Assembly: GCA_963980215.1 (NCBI GenBank)
Contig: CAXBYZ010000008.1
Span: 1-25,887, forward strand
Source: CAXBYZ01 sp963980215
GTDB taxonomy: Bacteria; Patescibacteriota; Microgenomatia; UBA1400; CG1-02-47-37
DNA: 25,887 bases
Reading direction: 5' to 3'
The position numbers and the translations under genes were made by a program. Below the pieces are notes generated by a model, which was not told where the DNA came from, did not search any database, and saw nothing but the letters and a program-made list of their open reading frames with translations. Every line of letters begins with the position of its first letter. Position 1 is the first letter of the stretch. Below, piece after piece: positions 1 to 5,325 of this stretch.

Positions 1-71
1 GATTCGAACCTATGAAGTCTTGCGACGCGCGATTTACAGTCGCGACCATTTGACCGCTTTGGTACCCCAGC
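1..71 (-). tRNA. tRNA-Tyr (GTA), 3' end cut by window edge
   Basis: On the minus strand the 5' acceptor strand GCTGGGG (65-71) is followed by a D arm, an anticodon stem CGCGA/TCGCG around the loop CTGTAAA (anticodon GTA, plus-strand 35-37), a long class II variable arm, and a T arm with GGTTCGAATC. The long variable arm with GTA fits bacterial tRNA-Tyr. The 3' acceptor strand lies outside the window. Confidence 0.93.
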
Positions 72-75
72 ATGT

Positions 76-696
76 CTAGCTATTATAACTGAATTGTTTG
101 ATTTCTTTAAGGATTAATTGCAATAAGCGTTTATCTGAGTAGGCAACGTGAAGCAAGCCGTGTTTCATTTTGTCTCTTATGTTTCCACCGTCTTGCCTAA
201 TATATGGTCTATTAAATTGAGAAGAAGGAATCTTGACAATAGTAGACCAATAGGTGTGTAGATAGTTAATATCGTGAGAAGGATAGCAGTAAACTAAGCA
301 GCGTATACGAGACTCGTTGACTTGATATATTTGTCTTAAGAATTTAATAAAAACTTTTATCATTAAGGGATCTGAATTGGCAAAGTCGACTTTATCTGGA
401 AGTTTTTTAGCTCCTTCGGCCCAGTAAAGCATTAGGCCAGCTATTTTTAATTGTTGTTCTCTTTGAGTAAGGTTTTTCTTTGGAGTAAACGAAAGTGGGG
501 AGCTATAGAACTGTATTTTGTTAGTTTCAGATGAAGTTCGTCGTTTAATTCCTTTACGTTTCATAATTGAACAGATTGACCAAACTGAAGTGTTTAGTTT
601 TCTGCCCACCTCTCTCATGCTTAAGCCAGAAGAGTAAAGTTTTTTGAGTTTTTTAATTTTGTTAGGTGTCCAAGATATGTGGGCAGGGTTAGGCAT
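76..696 (-). CDS. HTH protein with LAGLIDADG-like C-terminal domain
   Basis: This 206-residue protein has an N-terminal helix-turn-helix of the resolvase/Hin type (about residues 6-50, with the pattern LYSSGLSMREVGRKLNTSV and then a basic stretch). The rest resembles a single-copy LAGLIDADG-type endonuclease fold: AGLMLYWAEGAKK around residue 85 stands where the LAGLIDADG helix would be, and a second similar block (GLLHVAYSDKRLLQLIL) is near the C-terminus. I recognise this architecture from hypothetical proteins in CPR genomes; the endonuclease relation is inferred and the usual catalytic Asp is Glu here. The ATG at 696 is chosen because the upstream TTG at 735 lies inside the -35 box. The gene sits 4 nt from tRNA-Tyr. 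It may be a regulator or a domesticated homing nuclease. Confidence 0.6.
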   Translation of the reverse strand: MPNPAHISWTPNKIKKLKKLYSSGLSMREVGRKLNTSVWSICSIMKRKGIKRRTSSETNKIQFYSSPLSFTPKKNLTQREQQLKIAGLMLYWAEGAKKLPDKVDFANSDPLMIKVFIKFLRQIYQVNESRIRCLVYCYPSHDINYLHTYWSTIVKIPSSQFNRPYIRQDGGNIRDKMKHGLLHVAYSDKRLLQLILKEIKQFSYNS

Positions 697-705
697 ATAT
701 AAATA

Positions 706-735
706 TTTATATACTAATATAACCCGAATAGTCAA
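706..735 (-). promoter_or_regulatory. promoter for the HTH protein
   Basis: TTGACT (735-730) and TATAAA (711-706) are 18 nt apart; TATATA at 713-708 with a 16-nt spacer is an alternative. The -10 ends 9 nt before the ATG at 696, so the leader would be 0-3 nt. It overlaps the divergent promoter at 739-747. Confidence 0.6.
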
Positions 736-738
736 GCA

Positions 739-747
739 TGCTATAAT
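739..747 (+). promoter_or_regulatory. extended -10 promoter for the DUF5674 gene
   Basis: A perfect extended -10, TGC TATAAT, ends exactly 7 nt before the ATG at 754, so the predicted transcript begins at or next to the start codon. No good -35 is visible, as is usual for extended -10 promoters. Confidence 0.75.
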
Positions 748-753
748 CTTTTT

Positions 754-1089
754 ATGGCAGTAGTGTTAGTCAAAGAAAAAGTTACCAAAGAAGATATAAA
801 GAATGCCAGTGAAGAGTATGGTGAATATATAAAAGTGGATATTGATATTAAGACTGGTGCGATGACTATTGGTGGCGAGTGGCATGCGGATGGGAAGAAA
901 GTTTTACTTGAAAGTGGCAGTAGGCAAAGTGATATTTGGGGTGGAGGAATTAATTTGCGGGATAATTCAATAGATTATAACTCAATGATAAATGTAAGGC
1001 CTGGTGTAGATAATAACAGTCAAGAAATTTTGGATAGAGAGATTAGAGATAAATTTTCCGAAATTTTGAAAGATAAGTTTAGTCTATGA
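754..1089 (+). CDS. DUF5674 family protein
   Basis: This 111-residue protein has the pattern I associate with DUF5674: an N-terminal basic strand, a central GAMTIGGEWHADGKKVLLESGS block (roughly residues 35-56), then DIWGGGIN and a SMINVRP motif followed by a helical tail. The function of the family is unknown; members occur in CPR bacteria and some other groups. The start is fixed by the extended -10 seven bases upstream, with no room for a Shine-Dalgarno site. Its stop overlaps the next start (ATGA), so the two genes are probably translationally coupled. Confidence 0.8.
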   Translation: MAVVLVKEKVTKEDIKNASEEYGEYIKVDIDIKTGAMTIGGEWHADGKKVLLESGSRQSDIWGGGINLRDNSIDYNSMINVRPGVDNNSQEILDREIRDKFSEILKDKFSL

Positions 1090-1328
1090 GTGACAAGATG
1101 GATCTAGCTACTGACTTGAGAAGAATTTCAATGTGGATGATCAAAAAGAATGATTTATTGGTGGATCAATTTATAAATAGAGATATAAAAATGTATGGAA
1201 GGATGAACTTTAAGATTGGAACGATAAAAATTGTCGAGTGGTTGCAGTTAATACTAGATAGAGCCAACGGTAGAGAGAAAGCTGCAGAAAGAGCTTTGAC
1301 GGCGGCGGTAATTTTGAGTAAGAGTTAA
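1086..1328 (+). CDS. small hypothetical protein coupled to DUF5674
   Basis: An 80-residue soluble, helical and lysine/arginine-rich protein that I do not recognise. It begins in the ATGA overlap with the DUF5674 gene, which supports it as the second gene of a two-gene operon. There is no signal peptide, membrane segment or cysteine motif. Its end overlaps the convergent gene on the minus strand by 4 nt, so there is no separate terminator between them. Confidence 0.6.
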   Translation: MSDKMDLATDLRRISMWMIKKNDLLVDQFINRDIKMYGRMNFKIGTIKIVEWLQLILDRANGREKAAERALTAAVILSKS

Positions 1329-1597
1329 ATCTTGAATTTTCTAACCAAGAGCAGATAAACTTTTTGGGCAGCTAGAAAGATGGCGGAGATGAGGATGAGT
1401 TTGCCAAAGAGTTCGTGGAGTTCTTTGACTAAGAGGTAATAATTTCTAGGAATAACAAAAAATAATTCTTCTGGCTCGGCCATGACTTTACCGGAAAGAT
1501 ACATAAAGCCGGCTAATATTAGTAAGCCAAGCCAGTGGTTTTTAAAGGAAAAGACGATGATTTTATTGATAATGGTTTTGAGTTTTGGGGGAATCAT
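1325..1597 (-). CDS. small two-helix membrane protein
   Basis: A 90-residue protein with two clear hydrophobic segments: one around residues 20-35 (LGLLILAGFMYL) and one around residues 67-85 (LILISAIFLAAQKVYLLL), with a basic C-terminal tail. I do not recognise the family. The start at 1597 is well supported: the minus strand reads AGGAG, 6 nt, then ATG, one of the few classical Shine-Dalgarno sites in this window. Longer readings would run into tRNA-Thr, which ends 28 nt upstream. The gene may be transcribed together with that tRNA, and a leadered message would explain why this gene has an SD while most neighbours do not. Confidence 0.6.
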   Translation of the reverse strand: MIPPKLKTIINKIIVFSFKNHWLGLLILAGFMYLSGKVMAEPEELFFVIPRNYYLLVKELHELFGKLILISAIFLAAQKVYLLLVRKFKI

Positions 1598-1625
1598 AGG
1601 TATCTCCTGTAATTTATATTTGTTT

Positions 1626-1700
1626 TGGAGCCGGCAAGAGGACTTGAACCCCTGACCCATCGCTTACAAAGCGATTGCTCTACCACTGAGCTATGCCGGC
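1626..1700 (-). tRNA. tRNA-Thr (TGT), CCA encoded
   Basis: The minus strand gives acceptor GCCGGCA/TGCCGGC, D arm AGCTCAGTGGTAGAGC, anticodon stem ATCGC/GCGAT with loop TTTGTAA (anticodon TGT, plus-strand 1666-1668), and T arm GGGGTTCAAGTCC. It ends with discriminator T and a genomically encoded CCA (1626-1628). The 5' end lies one base after the U-tract of the upstream structured RNA. Confidence 0.95.
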
Positions 1701-1701
1701 G

Positions 1702-1909
1702 AAAAAAGAGCCCCACCTAAGGTCGTTTATTAAAAGCCGTTCCCCGGAATATTATTCCAGGTGGGGTAGGTTGTTCCGATGTCTTTACAAGCGGAAACTT
1801 TCCTGAGTGAATCCAATCAGGACATTTTACCTCCCTTACAAAAAGTATCGAGGAAAATGCTTTTAAATTGTTAACGCGCCTGGTAGGGCAGTTAGTTGTT
1901 TTCACAACT
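1702..1909 (-). ncRNA. unassigned structured RNA upstream of tRNA-Thr
   Basis: The minus strand has an extended -10 (TGC TATAAT) and then about 208 nt without a convincing reading frame but rich in helices. A 5' hairpin pairs AGTTGT with ACAACT around a GAAA loop (1909-1894). A long closing rod pairs 1889-1882 with 1717-1710 (GCCCTACC:GGTGGGGC), 1881-1879 with 1722-1720, 1876-1873 with 1727-1724, and 1866-1859 with 1737-1730 (TTAAAAGC:GCTTTTAA). The rod encloses four hairpins: ATTTTCCTC/GAGG-T-AAAAT (1858-1824), TCCTGA/TCAGGA (1822-1801), TTCCG/CGGAA (about 1798-1773), and CCCC-GGAAT/ATTCC-GGGG (1766-1742). The 3' end is CTCTTTTTT. I found no tmRNA, SRP, RNase P or T-box signature. A second pairing, CCCCACCT (1766-1759) with AGGTGGGG (1718-1711), competes with the rod. 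Family unknown. Confidence 0.7.
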
Positions 1910-1914
1910 AAATA

Positions 1915-1923
1915 ATTATAGCA
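1915..1923 (-). promoter_or_regulatory. extended -10 promoter of the structured RNA
   Basis: Minus-strand TGC (1923-1921) followed by TATAAT (1920-1915). Transcription would begin near 1909-1908, at the base of the 5' GAAA hairpin. Confidence 0.75.
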
Positions 1924-1934
1924 TGATTTGGGGG

Positions 1935-1962
1935 TTGTCAAGGGAAATTTTGGGGATATAAT
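1935..1962 (+). promoter_or_regulatory. sigma70-type promoter of the GGDEF gene
   Basis: TTGTCA (1935-1940), a 16-nt spacer and TATAAT (1957-1962). The predicted start is near 1969, giving a leader of about 46 nt before the ATG at 2015, unlike the leaderless neighbours. Confidence 0.7.
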
Positions 1963-1988
1963 AGTAACCTATAGTTTAAAATTTGTTT

Positions 1989-2014
1989 ACGGGGTAGCAA
2001 CCCGTGTTTTTTTT
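1989..2014 (+). terminator. terminator-like hairpin in the GGDEF leader
   Basis: ACGGG (1989-1993) pairs with CCCGT (2001-2005) around a 7-nt loop, with one more possible T-G pair, and is followed by eight T (2007-2014) that run directly into the ATG at 2015. Its place between promoter and start codon makes attenuation possible. Confidence 0.5.
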
Positions 2015-2626
2015 ATGAGTGAAAGAAAATATAGAACTCGAGGGCAACGTTTGAGTATGGGTCAAGCGGGGAGATTAGGGGCAGAAGCAAAAGTAAATAG
2101 AGAACTGGCAATTATCGATGAATTAACTGGACTATTAAATCGAAGAGGTTTGACAGATGAAGTTGAGGGATTTATGCCTATTGCTGATCGTGGATATATG
2201 ACTTTATCTTTGCTAGTTTTTGATTTAGATAATTTTAAGAATATCAATGATACATATGGGCACCCCGAAGGTGATCTCGCTTTGATTGAAGTGGCAAAAA
2301 TTTTGAGAAAGTTTTTTAGGGAAGGAGATATACTTTCTCGTTTTGGCGGAGATGAGTTTTGTGTTTTAATGATTGCTAGTGATACTGAGAGTTCGGAAAA
2401 GAGAGCCGAGGAATTGAGACAAGTGATTGAATTAATGTCAAATGATGATGAAAGTATTGAATTATCAATAAGTGGTGGAGTGGTAACATATGAACTAAAA
2501 GAAGGTTGGGAATCAATATATACAAGAGCAGATGAATGTTTATATAATGCTAAGCAAGAAGGAGGGAACCAAATTTGGGGAAGTGAAGGAAAGATAACTA
2601 TAGCAACAGTTGAGTTAGGACATTAA
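2015..2626 (+). CDS. GGDEF diguanylate cyclase
   Basis: This 203-residue protein is essentially one GGDEF domain behind a short basic N-terminus. It carries DELTGLLNRRGL near residue 35, the metal and substrate segment VFDLDNFKNINDTYGHPEGD (68-87), an intact GGDEF signature at 111-115, and an RxxD inhibitory I-site (REGD, 102-105) at the canonical five-residue spacing. It should therefore make c-di-GMP from two GTP and be product-inhibited. There is no sensor domain or membrane segment, so its input is unclear. ATG 2015 is chosen because the upstream in-frame ATG at 1928 lies before the promoter. The 3' end overlaps the convergent protease gene by 29 nt. No c-di-GMP effector was seen in this window. 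Confidence 0.9.
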   Translation: MSERKYRTRGQRLSMGQAGRLGAEAKVNRELAIIDELTGLLNRRGLTDEVEGFMPIADRGYMTLSLLVFDLDNFKNINDTYGHPEGDLALIEVAKILRKFFREGDILSRFGGDEFCVLMIASDTESSEKRAEELRQVIELMSNDDESIELSISGGVVTYELKEGWESIYTRADECLYNAKQEGGNQIWGSEGKITIATVELGH

Positions 2627-3209
2627 TCACCGGCAGGATGAGGTTAATGGCCAGGGAGCTACCGCCGATGGGGAGGATTAGAAGGATAAGAAGGATTTGG
2701 CCGTAGGAGGACATAAAGTCGTTGTACTCGTCGGCCCAGTCCATGGGGAGTAAACCGTATAAGATTTTGGAGCCATCAAGCGGAGGCACGGGGAGAAGAT
2801 TAAAGATAGCCAGGTTGATGTTCATCATAATTAAAGGAGTAGAAAAAAGAATTAAAAGAGGGGAGCCGGATAGTTTGGCGGTAATTGAAAGGAGGGTGGC
2901 GAGGATGAGATTAGAGGCTGGTCCGGCTAGGGCAATTAGAGCTGAGTCTCTTTTAGGGTGTCTCAAGTTAAAGGGGTCAAAGGGAACTGGTTTACCCCAA
3001 CCAAATCTAAACAGCAGCAACATAATGGTACCAACCGGATCTAGGTGGGCAATCGGGTTTAGGGTGACTCGACCTTGAAGTGAAGGAGTAGGGTCGCCGA
3101 GTTTGTCTGCAATAAAAGCGTGAGCAAATTCGTGGATGGTAACGGCAATAATTAGGCTAAAAGCCCAGACAAAAAATAGAATTGGATTGGTCACTAGTTC
3201 ACTTAACAT
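2598..3209 (-). CDS. site-2 protease family (M50) membrane metalloprotease
   Basis: A 203-residue polytopic membrane protein with HEFAH at residues 26-30 in the first hydrophobic segment (zinc ligands His26, His30 and catalytic Glu27) and the second M50 signature NLLPVPPLDGSKIL near residues 138-151, whose Asp is the third ligand. GRVTLNPIAHLDPVGT in between is typical of the compact YwhC/Rv-type branch that lacks PDZ domains. It should cleave membrane-embedded substrates; the substrate is unknown. It is divergent from rpmB, with only 27 nt between the start codons, so the two promoters must overlap. Confidence 0.9.
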   Translation of the reverse strand: MLSELVTNPILFFVWAFSLIIAVTIHEFAHAFIADKLGDPTPSLQGRVTLNPIAHLDPVGTIMLLLFRFGWGKPVPFDPFNLRHPKRDSALIALAGPASNLILATLLSITAKLSGSPLLILFSTPLIMMNINLAIFNLLPVPPLDGSKILYGLLPMDWADEYNDFMSSYGQILLILLILPIGGSSLAINLILPVINVLTQLLL

Positions 3210-3217
3210 GAGTAATA

Positions 3218-3226
3218 TGGTATCAT
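3218..3226 (+). promoter_or_regulatory. extended -10 promoter of rpmB
   Basis: TGG TATCAT ends 10 nt before the ATG at 3237, predicting a leader of about 3-5 nt. It lies within the 27-nt divergent gap to the M50 protease gene. Confidence 0.55.
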
Positions 3227-3236
3227 ACTTTTCGTT

Positions 3237-3428
3237 ATGTCAATGCAGTGTAGTAAGTGTGGCAAGGGATCCCAATACGGGCATCACGTGTCTCACGCTA
3301 AGAATCGAACCAAGAGAAAATTTAAACCTAATTTAAAGAGGGTGACGGTAAAAGTGGATGGAGTTAAGAAGAGGATAATGCTTTGCACTACTTGTGTAAA
3401 GATGGTAAAAAAGGAAGTAAATAAGTAA
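3237..3428 (+). CDS. rpmB: 50S ribosomal protein L28
   Basis: A 63-residue basic protein with the L28 pattern: CxxCGKG near the N-terminus, then HHVSHAKNRTKRKFKPNL, a VKVDGVKKRIMLCTTC strand and a lysine-rich tail. Two CxxC pairs (residues 5/8 and 50/53) match the zinc-binding form of L28. The start may be ATG 3237 or ATG 3243; 3237 is used because it fits the promoter better, although the family usually begins closer to the second. It stands alone, and the minus-strand nadD gene ends just 2 nt downstream. Confidence 0.93.
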   Translation: MSMQCSKCGKGSQYGHHVSHAKNRTKRKFKPNLKRVTVKVDGVKKRIMLCTTCVKMVKKEVNK

Positions 3429-3430
3429 GT

Positions 3431-3979
3431 TTAGACAGTAAGTAGTTTGGTGGGTAGTTTTTGCTCCAATCGGTTTCGAACCATGGTTGAAGATATATTG
3501 GTGATGACTTGTAAGGGGTGTTCTAGGGGAGTCATGTTTTTGTAGAGGGGTTTTAGGGGGTGACCAGAGCGAGGGTAGATGTAAAATTTCATGAGTTTGA
3601 GTAAAATTTTGTACTTGGGCCAGCGGTCAAAGGTGGTTAAATTATCTGAGCCCATTAAAAAAGAGAATTGATGATGAGGGTATTTTTTTCTTAAGTAAGT
3701 GATATGAAAGATGGTGTTACCGGGCATTTTTTGGTCAAAGCAACAGGTTTCGACTCTGACTGGAGTAGTTGGTGAGTCAGTGGCTTTCATGAGTTTCTTG
3801 ACTAGTTTTAATCTGGTTTTGGCGGGGGCGAAGAACTTGCCTTTAGCAAAGGCGTGTTGGTAGTCTGGTAGGAGCCAAAGTTCATCTAGGTTTTCTATCA
3901 ACTCAAAGGCCTGAGAGATGATGATTTTGTGGCCGAGATGAGGTGGATTGAAAGATCCGCCAAATAAGGTTATGTTCAT
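3431..3979 (-). CDS. nadD: nicotinate-nucleotide adenylyltransferase
   Basis: A 182-residue nucleotidyltransferase that would adenylate nicotinate mononucleotide in NAD synthesis. The N-terminal GGSFNPPHLGH (about residues 7-17) is the HxGH-type ATP-binding motif, and ISSTMVRNRL near the C-terminus is the ISSTxxR motif that contacts ATP. MGSDNLTTFDRW in the middle is also typical of NadD. ATG 3979 is preferred over an in-frame TTG at 4027, because family members begin with this strand and the longer form would overlap fmt. It is the last gene of the def-fmt-nadD operon, 5 nt after the fmt stop, with no Shine-Dalgarno site. Confidence 0.9.
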   Translation of the reverse strand: MNITLFGGSFNPPHLGHKIIISQAFELIENLDELWLLPDYQHAFAKGKFFAPAKTRLKLVKKLMKATDSPTTPVRVETCCFDQKMPGNTIFHITYLRKKYPHHQFSFLMGSDNLTTFDRWPKYKILLKLMKFYIYPRSGHPLKPLYKNMTPLEHPLQVITNISSTMVRNRLEQKLPTKLLTV

Positions 3980-3984
3980 AGGAG

Positions 3985-4725
3985 TTATTTTAACAGATGT
4001 TGGTAGCCATTTGATAATTGTTTCCAAGAAATCGGGGATTTCCCCTCTAGTTGAAATAGGTTCTGGGGGAGAATTTTGAGAGTTTTTCCGTTGGGCATTG
4101 TGGTCCAGACGCCGGGCCAGGGGTAGAGGGCGCGGATTTTACGGTCTATTGGTTTAAAGTTATTTTTGGATAACTCTATAAATTTGTCCCAAGGGATAAA
4201 GCCGTCAAGTTTTTTAAATTTTTTAGTGTAAGGAGTGGGTGAGTTTTGGGGTTGGCTAATTGGGGTGATTTTGTGTTCGATGTATTCTGGGATAAGGTCA
4301 ATAAGCATTTTAGCCCCCAAATGAAAGCAAGTTTCAAGCAAGCTCTTGGAAGTATCACTGGGAGAAATTTTGACGGTTTCTTGAGATAAAATTGGGCCGG
4401 CATCGACTTTCTGAATCATTTTAATGATAGTTACTCCGGTAGTTGACTCTTTAGCTAGAATGGCGCTTGGGATAGGAGTAGCTCCTCGGTATTTAGGAAG
4501 TAATGATGGGTGGATATTTAAAGCACCGTACTTTGGGAGATCCAAGATTTTTTGGGGAATGATTTGGCCATAGGAGGCCACCACGATTAGATCAATACAA
4601 GGGTCACACCTTTTTAAGGTGTGACCCTTGTATTTGTAGGTGTTGGGGTAGGTGGATTTGAGTTGGTTAAAGACCAGATTAGATTCTGGGGCCGAGCCAA
4701 AAAAGAGGATGTTTAAGGTTTTCAT
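3985..4725 (-). CDS. fmt: methionyl-tRNA formyltransferase, short, with embedded palindrome
   Basis: This protein transfers a formyl group from 10-formyl-THF to initiator Met-tRNA. It keeps ALNIHPSLLPKYRGATPIP (about residues 87-106) with the conserved Asn and His, TGVTIIKM and the Asp of VDAGPIL. At 246 residues it is clearly shorter than the usual 310 or so. Part of the loss is at the N-terminus, where residues 31-44 (KYKGHTLKRCDPCI) are encoded entirely by a perfect 41-nt hairpin. In E. coli Fmt the loop at about residues 34-49 contacts the tRNA acceptor stem, so the palindrome sits where that loop would be. The C-terminal domain is also reduced. The frame is open throughout and the gene overlaps def by ATGA, so it appears functional. 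Confidence 0.92.
   Translation of the reverse strand: MKTLNILFFGSAPESNLVFNQLKSTYPNTYKYKGHTLKRCDPCIDLIVVASYGQIIPQKILDLPKYGALNIHPSLLPKYRGATPIPSAILAKESTTGVTIIKMIQKVDAGPILSQETVKISPSDTSKSLLETCFHLGAKMLIDLIPEYIEHKITPISQPQNSPTPYTKKFKKLDGFIPWDKFIELSKNNFKPIDRKIRALYPWPGVWTTMPNGKTLKILPQNLFQLEGKSPISWKQLSNGYQHLLK
4594..4634. repeat. perfect palindrome inside fmt
   Basis: The arms are 19 nt each (AATACAAGGGTCACACCTT and its exact complement) around a 3-nt loop TTT. The arms contain AGGGTC/GACCCT, also the core of the REP-like palindromes near 24.5-25.2 kb. It is translated in frame as fmt residues 31-44. Confidence 0.9.
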
Positions 4726-5258
4726 GAAAATGGATTCTTGACTGGTTTGAGTTGACCGTTTTTGTTGACTTTGTAGAGATGGTGGTTGGATTTTTTTAGG
4801 TGGTCTATGAATAGCACTCCGTTTAAGTGGTCAAGTTCGTGAGCAAAGTAGGAAGAGTAGGGAGGTTTAAGAATGGCGGTTTTGGTCAGACCAGTAAGAG
4901 TTTGGTACTGGACTTTGATTTTTTGGGGCCGGTCAACAAAACCGTAGTAGCCGGTAATAGAGAGACAACCTTCAAGAAATTGCTGTTTTTCGGGTAAATC
5001 AGAAAGCATTTTTTTGGAGGTTTTGATGATCAAGGGGTTTAGACATGGAGTGTATTTTTTATTTGGAAGTAAAACTATAAACAGACGAAGAAGTTTGTTA
5101 ACTTGATTGGCGGCTAGGCCGACGCCGATTGGGTTTTTGGGATTGGGAACGAGAGTTTGAAGCATCTCTTGACCAAGAGTTGTAATTTCTGGGGTAATGG
5201 CCTCGATATATTTAGCCTTTTTTCTTAAATTAGGGTGAGGGTGTTGAATGATTTTCAT
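4722..5258 (-). CDS. def: peptide deformylase
   Basis: A 178-residue metal-dependent deformylase that removes the N-formyl group from nascent peptides, the counterpart of Fmt. All three motifs are present in order: GVGLAANQ (motif 1), EGCLSI (motif 2, metal-binding Cys) and HELDHLNGVLF (motif 3, the two metal-binding His and the catalytic Glu). It begins the minus-strand def-fmt-nadD operon and overlaps fmt by 4 nt. An extended -10 lies 9 nt before the ATG, so the transcript has at most a few untranslated bases. Confidence 0.95.
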   Translation of the reverse strand: MKIIQHPHPNLRKKAKYIEAITPEITTLGQEMLQTLVPNPKNPIGVGLAANQVNKLLRLFIVLLPNKKYTPCLNPLIIKTSKKMLSDLPEKQQFLEGCLSITGYYGFVDRPQKIKVQYQTLTGLTKTAILKPPYSSYFAHELDHLNGVLFIDHLKKSNHHLYKVNKNGQLKPVKNPFS

Positions 5259-5267
5259 ATATGGGTG

Positions 5268-5276
5268 ATTATATCA
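5268..5276 (-). promoter_or_regulatory. extended -10 promoter of def-fmt-nadD
   Basis: Minus-strand TGA TATAAT ends 9 nt before the def ATG, so the leader would be about 2-3 nt. Confidence 0.7.
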
Positions 5277-5286
5277 TTTTTGATTC

Positions 5287-5314
5287 TTGATATCTTTTGA
5301 TATAGTGGTAGAAT
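5287..5314 (+). promoter_or_regulatory. promoter of the HExxH protein gene
   Basis: TTGATA (5287-5292), a 16-nt spacer and TAGAAT (5309-5314), with TGG before it as an extended -10. The predicted start is near 5321, about 5 nt before the ATG at 5326. Confidence 0.6.
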
Positions 5315-5325
5315 GCTTATTCTAT

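Noticed and set aside
1..71. tRNA-Tyr as an integration site of a mobile island
   Set aside because: No integrase and no repeat of the tRNA 3' end is visible; that end lies outside the window, so it cannot be tested here.
1702..1909. tmRNA, SRP RNA, RNase P RNA, 6S RNA or a T-box leader
   Set aside because: There is no tRNA-like 3' end or tag frame, no SRP tetraloop core, no RNase P P4 sequence and no T-box. The closing rod recalls 6S RNA but the four hairpins and the separate 5' hairpin do not fit.
1717..1941. A 74-codon minus-strand frame over the structured RNA
   Set aside because: It begins upstream of the -10 box of the RNA, has odd composition for this genome and coincides with extensive base pairing, so it is better explained as non-coding.
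2722..3078. A 118-codon plus-strand frame opposite the M50 protease
   Set aside because: The minus-strand frame carries HEFAH and the LDG motif; the plus frame is its shadow.
3985..4725. fmt as a pseudogene because of its short length and inserted palindrome
   Set aside because: The frame is intact, catalytic residues are kept and it is tightly coupled to def and nadD.
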